NCBI GenBank assembly: GCA_026415275.1
Contig: JAOAHK010000170.1
Location: forward strand, 1 to 6,094
DNA from: Anaerolineales bacterium
Lineage (GTDB): Bacteria > Chloroflexota > Anaerolineae > Anaerolineales > UBA4823
DNA length: 6,094 nt
Direction: 5' to 3'
Both the position numbers and the translations under genes were made by a program. The notes below the pieces were generated by a model. It saw only the letters and a list, made by a program, of their open reading frames with translations, was not told the DNA's origin and made no database searches. This document shows, in pieces, positions 1 to 6,094 of this stretch; positions within the stretch are counted from its first letter, which is position 1, and every line of letters begins with the position of its first letter.

Positions 1-108
1 GCTATGTTGAACTTCGGATTGGCATGCTTCTCCGATCTGACGGCCAATTGCGCGATGATTTCCCTTAACTTCGATAAACTTAATTCTTCTATTCCTTTGC
101 AATGTCAT
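1..108 (-). CDS. N-terminus of a possible C45-family (acyl-CoA:6-APA acyltransferase-like) protein, cut by window edge
   Basis: An ATG at 106-108 opens a frame of 36 codons without stop up to the left edge, behind a strong ribosome binding site. It overlaps the end of the phosphosugar transferase gene by 20 bases in another frame. The visible peptide starts MTLQRNRRIKFIEVKG and continues NHRAIGRQIGEACQSEVQHS. The pattern of a strand ending in a small Gly turn, then xxIGxQxGE and a helix, resembles the start of C45 peptidases / penicillin acyltransferase-like Ntn hydrolases, which process themselves at an internal Cys and then hydrolyse or transfer amide-linked acyl groups. The catalytic Cys would lie beyond the window, so activity cannot be judged. 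With only 36 residues the family call is tentative; that a gene starts here is more secure. Its place in a glycan operon could be incidental, or it could act on an acylated amine of the cell surface. Confidence 0.6.
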   Translation of the reverse strand, partial: MTLQRNRRIKFIEVKGNHRAIGRQIGEACQSEVQHS

Positions 109-1948
109 TTTCTCTCCAGGGTTTTTCATTCGACAAGAACGGATTGTAGTCAATTAAGTCAAGGGTTAGCACCTTTACCCAACAACGCTCTTTGTTGACT
201 AGAGATGAGAGCTGTTCTTTCACTACAGGAAGGTTTGCCTTGGACTCCTCGACCACAATCCCTTGAATGCCATGCTTTCTGACCAATCCTACAATTTGGT
301 CAATTGTCCCTAAAATTTGAAGGTCAAAAACCCGTTTCCCAATTTGAACCTCTTGATCGGTCACCAGCCCTACAAGGTGAAACTCTTCGTTGTGCATATT
401 GGTTAGGTACGGTACGATAAATTCCAAACTTTCTTCAGAGGCATAAAGGAGAACCCGTTCTGCTCTCTCCGCTCGGGAATGAGTTGAAATGGCGTCTAGG
501 GCTTGAAAAGAAAACCGAGTTACTATCAATCCAAAAAATAAAGTTGCGCCAAAGATCAGAATTGCTGTAACAGTCAATTCCTGATTCGCAATGAAAAAGA
601 ACTTCAATACCCAGAGCAGAAATGCTGCCCATAAAGCTGCCTGAACATAACGATAGATATTTTTGACTCGCAGGTGCCGCCATAGGTCGCGGTAAACCTG
701 CATGAAGAAGAACGCAAGATAACCACTCATAAGGGCCAGTGGTAATGTTTGAACAAAAAATTCGATTTGTTCGGCTTGAGGCAAGGATAAACCAAAACTC
801 ACTGCTAAGTAAAAACTAAAAGAGATCAAAAAACCATCGATTAAAACTTCCAACAAGTTGCGGCCTTGAAAGACCTTGATGAATATTTTTTGGACTCTTT
901 TCTCTTGTTGAATGTAATTTACATCAGCGATTCTCACTCCAGCTAAATAGGTAGTAAAAATTAGAAGAAAGATAATAATAATCGGCAAGAGAATCAAGCT
1001 CAGGGTGTAATTCAAGGACTCAACCAGGATCGCGGTTATTCCCCCTACCAATGCAATTGAATACAGCACCCATAGAGCTTGTCTCTCAGATAGTCCAAAG
1101 GCAATTAAACGATGGGAGGTATGATCTCTACCTCCTTTGAGTGGTGATTCTCCACGCAGCCAACGCGTAACTGTCACAAAAAGGGTGTCAGCTAGAGGAA
1201 GCGTAAACAAAAGGGCAGGAACACCAACAATGGCAAAAACGTTGGAAGCCTGGGGTTGGCGGGCGATTGCCAGCAACGCTAAGGTATAGCCGAGGAATTG
1301 GCTACCGCTATCTCCCATAAATATTTTTGCTGGGGGAAAGTTCAAGACTAAAAACCCGAATATCGCGCCACTTAATGCTGAGCAGAACAACATCATAGAA
1401 TAATCACCCGAATCCCAGAAAAAATAACCCATTACGAGACAAACGATCAAAGATATTCCCCCTGCTAAACCATCCATGTTATCCAACAAATTCATAGCAT
1501 TCGTGATCGCGACCAACCAAAATATGGAGACTCCACTATTTAGCACTTGTGCAACGAATGTATCTGCCAGACGAGGGGAGAAAAAATTTGTGGTATATCC
1601 AAAGAAAACAGCTACGCTAGCAGCAATGATTTGGGCAATTAATTTACCCGTAGGATTGAGTGGCCTTAGATCATCGATCAACCCAAAAAAGAAGATCAAG
1701 ACGCTTCCCATCAAGAGCGTAAACGGAAAAGGCTCTGACTCTCCAGAGTTCAAGAAATAAGCTATCAGAAACGCAATCACTCCCCCGGCAAAAATGCCAC
1801 CTCCTCCAAATTTTGGCGTTGGAAAGCGATGCCAGCGATCGGCGCGAGGTTGCTCAGTAATCCTAAACCGATTTAATATGCGGATCAACAAGAGCAATAA
1901 TAGGAGCGAAAGTACAAATGCACCTAGAAAAGAAAGGAAATAGATCAT
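89..1948 (-). CDS. Undecaprenyl-phosphate sugar-1-phosphate transferase (WecA/TagO/MraY superfamily) fused to a CapD/WbaP-type N-terminal module
   Basis: The first ~340 residues form a polytopic PNPT enzyme, which moves a (usually N-acetylated) hexosamine-1-phosphate from UDP-sugar to undecaprenyl phosphate, the first step of a glycan. Family motifs occur in order: PTPKFGGGGI (43-52), the Mg2+-linked GLIDDL (89-94), NAMNLLDNMDGLAGG (150-164), PPAKIFMGDSGSQFLGY (205-221, Asp213 as the catalytic-type acid) and the sugar-recognition GGRDHTSHRL (272-281). About eleven membrane helices are seen here. After ~350, four more helices (367-388, 397-419, 433-453, 457-477), VYRDLWRHL (418-426) and a Rossmann-like domain (~497-600) resemble the N-terminal module of WbaP- and FlaA1/CapD-type proteins. 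Neither the phosphoglycosyltransferase nor the dehydratase that normally follows is present, and the glycine-rich loop is replaced by LLYASEESLEF. A normal WecA/TagO is about 350 residues, so 619 is unusually long. The start is fixed by the ATGA overlap and by a membrane helix beginning at residue 2. Sugar specificity is unknown. Confidence 0.87.
   Translation of the reverse strand: MIYFLSFLGAFVLSLLLLLLLIRILNRFRITEQPRADRWHRFPTPKFGGGGIFAGGVIAFLIAYFLNSGESEPFPFTLLMGSVLIFFFGLIDDLRPLNPTGKLIAQIIAASVAVFFGYTTNFFSPRLADTFVAQVLNSGVSIFWLVAITNAMNLLDNMDGLAGGISLIVCLVMGYFFWDSGDYSMMLFCSALSGAIFGFLVLNFPPAKIFMGDSGSQFLGYTLALLAIARQPQASNVFAIVGVPALLFTLPLADTLFVTVTRWLRGESPLKGGRDHTSHRLIAFGLSERQALWVLYSIALVGGITAILVESLNYTLSLILLPIIIIFLLIFTTYLAGVRIADVNYIQQEKRVQKIFIKVFQGRNLLEVLIDGFLISFSFYLAVSFGLSLPQAEQIEFFVQTLPLALMSGYLAFFFMQVYRDLWRHLRVKNIYRYVQAALWAAFLLWVLKFFFIANQELTVTAILIFGATLFFGLIVTRFSFQALDAISTHSRAERAERVLLYASEESLEFIVPYLTNMHNEEFHLVGLVTDQEVQIGKRVFDLQILGTIDQIVGLVRKHGIQGIVVEESKANLPVVKEQLSSLVNKERCWVKVLTLDLIDYNPFLSNEKPWRENDIAKE
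111..117 (-). promoter_or_regulatory. Strong ribosome binding site for the C45-like gene
   Basis: GGAGAGA on the minus strand lies inside the last codons of the phosphosugar transferase gene. Its GGAG core is 5 bases before ATG at 106-108. It is the best Shine-Dalgarno match at any junction in the window and supports a real start there. Confidence 0.7.
1945..1948 (-). other. ATGA stop-start overlap
   Basis: The minus-strand ATGA contains the TGA stop of the ligase and the ATG start of the phosphosugar transferase. The preceding bases (CAACAATCCGA) hold no Shine-Dalgarno motif. Translation of the downstream gene therefore probably depends on ribosomes finishing the ligase, which would tie the amounts of the two membrane proteins together. 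Confidence 0.8.
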
Positions 1949-4900
1949 TCGGATTGTTGCATGATCTGACGAATTAAATCTTCAATAGCTTGTTGTTGTT
2001 CCGGTGGGGAGATTTGAAGCGCATTTTGTGCATGCAAAAGCGCTTTATCTTTGTCTCCTTCCTGAAAATACAACTGAGCAAGTAGTTGCTCATATTTCCA
2101 AGTCTCTGATTCCGTTGGACCTATGGAAAGCACATTCTCTAGAGCATTAATTGCCTGAGAGGTTAACCCCCCGTCCATTGCTAATTGAGCTGCCATCAAA
2201 AAATATGTCCGCTTGCTGTTGATATCTTCTGTTAGGCTAACTGCTTTGAGATAATTTGACACAGCCATTTCAATCACACTTTTACGCTTCTCACTGTCCT
2301 CCATACGCGAGGCTTGCAGACGGTAATACTCTCCAAATAAGTAGGCGATCCAATCATAAGTGGGATCTAATTGATAAGCCTTCATCAACTTGGGCAAGGC
2401 TTGCTCGTGAGTTTTCTCATTTGACATTAGTAAAACTGCCCACTCTCCCCAAATCCGTGAGTTGTTCGGGCTCAAAGAGACTGCTTGCTCAAAGTATCGA
2501 TCCGATTCTCGAAATCTCTCTTCTTTCAATTTCTCATCTTGAGTAGTCAACGACCATTGACTGTAGAGACGAGCTAAATTGGCCGTGTGATCCGTATTTA
2601 AGGGGTTGAGGGATTGTGCTAGGGTTAAGTCTGCTTTTGCTTGGGAAAACAGGGCTTCCCTCTGAGTAGGGTCATTAACTTCTCGAGCGCTTTCCAAGTA
2701 AGATCTGCCAAGAAACAAGTAATAATAATCTTCTCTAGGGGCTAACTCAATGGCATGTTGATAGATTTGGATTGAAACTGGCCAAGAGCCCGATTTTGAA
2801 AAAGATTCCCCTAACTTGAAGGCAATGTCCGCTTGAATTACGCGAAGGTTGTTTTGGTATATTACAATGAGGCTTAGGAAGAAACAGAATAAACCGATGA
2901 TGATCGTTCGTATGTTTCCAAAACGTGCATCAGGGATAGCAATTTTGCCTTGAGGCATTAGCGAATAAGTGAGCATGAGCAGAAACACAAACAAGTAAAA
3001 TCCGACTAATAATCCTTCGTACTGGCGGATTCGAACCAGAATCTCTTGCACATTGTTGATTTGAGTTGCCACAATTGAAGCTAATAAGTTTGCGTGGATA
3101 ATCCAATAGACAACTGCAAAACCAAGGGAAAAACCCATCACGCTTACCCAGTGATTCAGAAAGCCTCTATGCTCTTTCAGGGAAATTTCTTCTCCAGTTA
3201 GCAAAAGAGATGAAACGACCCAAGCAAGTGTGATGACAATTAAGATTCCATTGGATCGAAACGTAGCTTCCTTCTGTACTTCGGTAAACGACTTCCAAAT
3301 AATCTGAAGGGCTGAGCTACCCAGCTCGGTTGCGTTCATAAAATTATAGCCAAGAACGACTAAAACGATTGCTACGATAACACCCAGTACTGCATCAGAT
3401 CCAAGTTCTGTTGTGAAGGGCTTTGGTGCACTCCTAGCATCAGATAAACTAGCTCGCTTCTTTCGCTTCCCCGCCGTCTCCTTCTTTTGTACGATGGTCT
3501 CCTCATCGGTAACTTGCATATCACTGCCAAAATGGTTTACTTGAAGCGCTAACACCGCCGCCATAACCCAAAAATATGTCCTGGTTGACACAATCGCTAT
3601 GCCAAAATTGATCTCGATCAAATGTGCCAAAATAGCTGAAAGGATCGAAATGACGAGAATGGATTTATCAAACTCATCGTTCTTATTCTCTTGATTTGGG
3701 TTCAAGAACAATATCTTTAGGGAGAGATAGCCAAAGAACCCTACAATCAAACCAATTGGGAAGGCAATGCCAAAATAAGCGATTCCTCTCCATAAAATCA
3801 GGGCGATAGAAACAAGCATACCGAATAGGATGGTTGCAATCCAGAATACCTTCTCTTCCCGTTTGTTTTGGATCAGGTTCAATTTTCGATAACCGTAGTA
3901 AAAAAGGCTGACAAACAAACTCACATAGACCAAAAAGCCAATCCCACCCGTAATGATCAAAGCATCCCAGGTTTCATTGTGAGAGCGGTCAGGAGAAGCA
4001 TTCCGCCGTTCAACTTGGGTTAACTCTGGTACATAAAATCGGTTATATGCCACATACATACTTTCAGGACCATAACCGATAATAGGTCTAAGCCAATTAA
4101 AGGCATCCTTACGCCCATCGGGATATTCTAGAGGTGGATGAAAACCATAAAGCTTGACCGCTCCCTGCCAGATATAGGTGCGAACACGGGCATTATTGCT
4201 TTGCGGGTCTAATAATTGTCCGAATCGTCCAATCGAGGGATGCTGTTTCAAGCTCTCAAATGGGCTTTGGGGCAAATTGAATACAATCAAAAAGATCAGC
4301 ACCAAGATGGAAACACTCAAGATCACCAGCCCATAATTGCGCCTTTTTGTAACATAAACCAAACAAAGCGCAAAGAAAAACACACTCGCCAACCAACCCA
4401 AGGCAGGACCACGGCTGCCGCTAAAATACAGGGCAATGACTTGCAGCAAAGCAATAAAAACATAAGCAGTTGAGAGCAGAAACTCTTTGAGTTGAAAAGT
4501 ATCGCTCCCAAGCATTCGCCGAAAACTCTCGAAAATTCTTCCTAGAGTCAGAGGGAAGACCATGATTAGGTAAGCCGCAACAAAAATCGAGTTACCCATT
4601 GTCGAAGCAATCCGCACGGATACATCTCCACCCCAAGGAATTGGATCAATCTTATACCGCTGAAGCAAGCCATATACAGCCACAGGTAAGCTGACTGCAA
4701 TCATAACCGTCAAGATGCGGCGAATTTGTTCGGCTGTGGGACGGTTAAAAACGATGGATAAAAACAAAACCACGTAAGAATATGTCGTGAAAGTACCCTG
4801 CAATCTTTGGTAAGACCCCCACAGGCTGACAAGCGGAGCCACAGATAGCAATGTGGACATTAAGTAATTTAGGATCAAGGCAATTACAGGGATTAGCAAA

Positions 4901-5136
4901 GGAGTTTGAAGTATTTCTAGAAAGGAAAGATGAACCTTTTTTTCGTTTCCGATTGCTTCAACAGCTTTGACAATCCAAGCAACCAATACAAGCAAAGAAA
5001 TAGAGCGTAGCAAGGTGATCTTATCAGGTTCAAAAATGCGGCTCGAGAAAACATTGAAAAATAAGGGAGCAATGATGATGGCAGCGATCCACCCAATTTC
5101 CATCGTTCGATTGGCATAGGTTGTAATTTTTGTCAT
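1945..5136 (-). CDS. O-antigen ligase/Wzy polymerase-like membrane protein with C-terminal TPR domain
   Basis: This 1063-residue protein probably joins lipid-linked glycan units, either polymerising them or transferring them to an acceptor on the outer face of the membrane. Positions here count from the upstream GTG (5142), two residues before the preferred ATG. About 18 hydrophobic segments cover residues 17-763. The Wzy_C-type signature is present: FSGSRGPALGW at 240-250 (Arg244) and, in the large external loop, GYGPESMY (356-363) and SHNETWDALIITGGIGFL (387-403; His388). Arg and His at such places are important in WaaL-type ligases. A basic hydrophilic linker (about 540-580, KKETAGKRKKR) precedes further membrane helices at about 583-763. 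Residues 770-1050 hold about six or seven TPR-like helix pairs, for example GESFSKSGSWPVSIQIYQHA (778-797), AINALENVLSIGP and ALLHAQNALQISP. The protein is two to three times a usual ligase in length. It overlaps the next gene by ATGA. Ligase versus polymerase versus protein O-glycosyltransferase cannot be settled by sequence alone. Confidence 0.85.
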   Translation of the reverse strand: MTKITTYANRTMEIGWIAAIIIAPLFFNVFSSRIFEPDKITLLRSISLLVLVAWIVKAVEAIGNEKKVHLSFLEILQTPLLIPVIALILNYLMSTLLSVAPLVSLWGSYQRLQGTFTTYSYVVLFLSIVFNRPTAEQIRRILTVMIAVSLPVAVYGLLQRYKIDPIPWGGDVSVRIASTMGNSIFVAAYLIMVFPLTLGRIFESFRRMLGSDTFQLKEFLLSTAYVFIALLQVIALYFSGSRGPALGWLASVFFFALCLVYVTKRRNYGLVILSVSILVLIFLIVFNLPQSPFESLKQHPSIGRFGQLLDPQSNNARVRTYIWQGAVKLYGFHPPLEYPDGRKDAFNWLRPIIGYGPESMYVAYNRFYVPELTQVERRNASPDRSHNETWDALIITGGIGFLVYVSLFVSLFYYGYRKLNLIQNKREEKVFWIATILFGMLVSIALILWRGIAYFGIAFPIGLIVGFFGYLSLKILFLNPNQENKNDEFDKSILVISILSAILAHLIEINFGIAIVSTRTYFWVMAAVLALQVNHFGSDMQVTDEETIVQKKETAGKRKKRASLSDARSAPKPFTTELGSDAVLGVIVAIVLVVLGYNFMNATELGSSALQIIWKSFTEVQKEATFRSNGILIVITLAWVVSSLLLTGEEISLKEHRGFLNHWVSVMGFSLGFAVVYWIIHANLLASIVATQINNVQEILVRIRQYEGLLVGFYLFVFLLMLTYSLMPQGKIAIPDARFGNIRTIIIGLFCFFLSLIVIYQNNLRVIQADIAFKLGESFSKSGSWPVSIQIYQHAIELAPREDYYYLFLGRSYLESAREVNDPTQREALFSQAKADLTLAQSLNPLNTDHTANLARLYSQWSLTTQDEKLKEERFRESDRYFEQAVSLSPNNSRIWGEWAVLLMSNEKTHEQALPKLMKAYQLDPTYDWIAYLFGEYYRLQASRMEDSEKRKSVIEMAVSNYLKAVSLTEDINSKRTYFLMAAQLAMDGGLTSQAINALENVLSIGPTESETWKYEQLLAQLYFQEGDKDKALLHAQNALQISPPEQQQAIEDLIRQIMQQSE

Positions 5137-5141
5137 GAACA

Positions 5142-5147
5142 CTCTCT
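5142..5147 (-). promoter_or_regulatory. Ribosome binding site deciding the ligase start
   Basis: AGAGAG on the minus strand sits 5 bases before ATG at 5134-5136, a good Shine-Dalgarno distance. The alternative GTG at 5140-5142 shares its first base with this motif, leaving no spacer. The ATG is therefore the preferred start. Confidence 0.55.
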
Positions 5148-5151
5148 GAGT

Positions 5152-5184
5152 ATCAAAGTTTGGCAGGGATGAACCTACTTTGAT
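5152..5184 (-). repeat. 8-bp inverted repeat in the glycosyltransferase-ligase gap
   Basis: Reading the minus strand, ATCAAAGT (5184 to 5177) is followed after 17 bases by its exact reverse complement ACTTTGAT (5159 to 5152). It lies just after the glycosyltransferase stop and ends 4 bases before the ribosome binding site of the ligase gene. The arms are AT-rich, the loop is long, and no T-run follows, so it is not a typical intrinsic terminator. It could be a weak mRNA hairpin affecting ligase translation, an operator, or chance. Confidence 0.4.
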
Positions 5185-5186
5185 TG

Positions 5187-6094
5187 TTACATGAATTTAA
5201 GGTCAACTTCTTGATGACAGGCATTGGGCATAAAATCGGCGAATATCCTGATGTCAATCCTTTTCCCTGCATCAAATAGTTCTGCTAATCCTTCGACAGA
5301 ATAGTCCAAACCAGCCCCAGAACGGTTATATGGACGGTCCTTTTGTACTTTATTCAATGGATTGCAAAAACAAACCGAGGATGAATAGCAAAAAAGCCTC
5401 GGATGCTGTCTTGCGTACCACTTTTTCAACGATGCCATTTTGCTTTCTAACATGTTTGGCGTTGTGAAGTACAGACAAGCAATCAGTGGTGCAAGCAGAG
5501 AAGCACGGTAAACAGTGCTAGAGATTTCAAGAGGATACCCAAAGTCATACTCTGCGTTTTCCCAATTGAAGGATAGTATCCTAGGGTTGCTGGGATTAAT
5601 TTTCCAAGCAGGAGGATTTTGGGGTACATTTTGCATATAACAGTAATTGATATTTTTGCCCAACCTTAAAGAAAATCCAATAGCTTCAGAGTCCCTTTCC
5701 AATGCAAAAAGTACTTCGCTGAATTTCACAGGGCGAATAAAAATATTATCATCGACACTGAGTAGCCAATATTGCTCAGCACACCATGAATTAAAGGGTA
5801 GTCTGCCAAGTTGAATGCCGAATCTCAATAAAATGCGGATAAGAAATTCGACAAGAGAATATCGCCATAAACGCAAAAAACCATTGAGCACACCATATAA
5901 AACGAACCAATCTCTCATAATAGGATTTGTTATCGTTCTAGAGAATAGATAAATGAGGTCTTTCCTAAAATTCTTTTCTTCGATGAAGTGCACCTGCGGG
6001 TAATCTTTGATAAGTTGATGATATTGGACTGAAAGTTTAGATGACGAGGCTCGATACAATACTGTTATCGATATAGCCTCAAAGCTTTCCATAT
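5187..6094 (-). CDS. Glycosyltransferase-like protein, 5' end cut by window edge
   Basis: The visible part is 301 residues from the first Met to a TAA stop, and is soluble, with no convincing membrane segment. It probably adds a sugar to a lipid-linked or surface glycan in the cytoplasm; donor and acceptor are unknown. Near residues 110-122 is LLSVDDNIFIRPV, a strand followed by acidic DDN, like the metal/nucleotide-sugar DxD site of GT-A glycosyltransferases. Residues 8-14 (SITVLYR) and 33-45 (QVHFIEEKNFRKD) look like the second and third strands of a GT2-type Rossmann half, and the TPNMLES, LNKVQKDR and CHQEVDLKF stretches recall small glycosyltransferases of capsule clusters. The visible Met (6090-6092) is probably internal: the reading frame stays open to the edge and the first strand with its nucleotide contact appears to be missing. 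It is upstream of, and co-oriented with, the ligase gene. Family assignment is by motif only; the fold is fairly sure, the sugar is not. Confidence 0.72.
   Translation of the reverse strand, partial: MESFEAISITVLYRASSSKLSVQYHQLIKDYPQVHFIEEKNFRKDLIYLFSRTITNPIMRDWFVLYGVLNGFLRLWRYSLVEFLIRILLRFGIQLGRLPFNSWCAEQYWLLSVDDNIFIRPVKFSEVLFALERDSEAIGFSLRLGKNINYCYMQNVPQNPPAWKINPSNPRILSFNWENAEYDFGYPLEISSTVYRASLLAPLIACLYFTTPNMLESKMASLKKWYARQHPRLFCYSSSVCFCNPLNKVQKDRPYNRSGAGLDYSVEGLAELFDAGKRIDIRIFADFMPNACHQEVDLKFM

Noticed and set aside
4..198. Open frame of 64 codons on the plus strand
   Set aside because: It lies antisense to the end of the phosphosugar transferase and the start of the C45-like gene, has no recognisable motif, and both opposing frames have better support.
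1476..1760. Plus-strand open frame of 94 codons
   Set aside because: It is antisense to the most conserved catalytic motifs of the phosphosugar transferase (residues about 63-158), so its openness reflects that gene's codon pattern.
2256..2546. Plus-strand open frame of 96 codons
   Set aside because: It is antisense to the TPR region of the ligase gene; the peptide shows no family pattern and no ribosome binding site is evident.
4216..4511. Open frames on both strands (plus 4216-4473 and minus 4323-4511) inside the ligase gene
   Set aside because: The plus-strand peptide is a Gln/Lys/Asn-rich composition expected from the reverse of membrane-helix codons; the minus-strand one is an out-of-frame shadow of the same helices.
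5152..5184. The inverted repeat as an intrinsic terminator
   Set aside because: The stem is only 8 bp and AT-rich, the loop is 17 bases, and no T-run follows on the minus strand.
5151..5206. Possible promoter before the ligase gene: TTGACC (5206 to 5201) and GATACT (5154 to 5149) on the minus strand
   Set aside because: The two boxes are far too far apart to pair, and neither has a credible partner at 16-18 bases. TTGACC is also explained as codons of the glycosyltransferase (EVDLK).
1..6094. CRISPR arrays, tRNA or rRNA genes, insertion sequences, long direct repeats
   Set aside because: Reading both strands I saw no regularly spaced repeats, no transposase motifs or terminal inverted repeats, and no RNA-gene signatures; almost all bases are in protein-coding frames.

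Overview
The window is a minus-strand run of four tightly packed genes for making and assembling a surface or secreted polysaccharide. No gene is readable on the plus strand. In transcription order (right to left) they are: a glycosyltransferase cut by the right edge; a very large multi-membrane-spanning O-antigen-ligase/Wzy-like protein with a C-terminal TPR domain; a polyprenyl-phosphate sugar-1-phosphate transferase (WecA/TagO/MraY superfamily) that carries an extra membrane-plus-Rossmann module at its C-terminus; and the first 36 codons of a gene that resembles the N-terminus of the C45 (acyl-CoA:6-aminopenicillanic acid acyltransferase-like) family, cut by the left edge.

Junctions: 44 bp separate the glycosyltransferase stop from the first base of the ligase frame. 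That gap holds an 8-bp inverted repeat and a Shine-Dalgarno-like AGAGAG. The ligase and phosphosugar transferase overlap by 4 bp (ATGA). The phosphosugar transferase and the C45-like gene overlap by 20 bp, and the C45-like gene has a strong GGAGAGA ribosome binding site. I found no convincing terminator or promoter, so one transcript through the window is the simplest reading. No stretch over 300 bases lacks a gene.

Inferred pathway: the PNPT-type enzyme loads a sugar-1-phosphate onto undecaprenyl phosphate at the inner face of the membrane, the glycosyltransferase extends or decorates the lipid-linked glycan, and the Wzy/ligase-like protein polymerises it or transfers it to an acceptor outside. 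The role of the C45-like gene is not evident.

Organism: a bacterium of moderate GC. The combination of a ~1060-residue O-antigen-ligase/TPR protein, a PNPT enzyme with DHTSHRL motif and a C45-like neighbour reminds me of Chloroflexota, especially Anaerolineae. This is recollection of family distribution, not a search result. If correct, a cell without LPS makes a classical O-antigen ligase role less likely than polymerisation or transfer to another acceptor.

I did not find a clearly new system. The points most worth following are the fusion of a PNPT enzyme to a WbaP/CapD-type N-terminal module that lacks its usual catalytic partner and glycine-rich loop, and the TPR-bearing ligase beside it.
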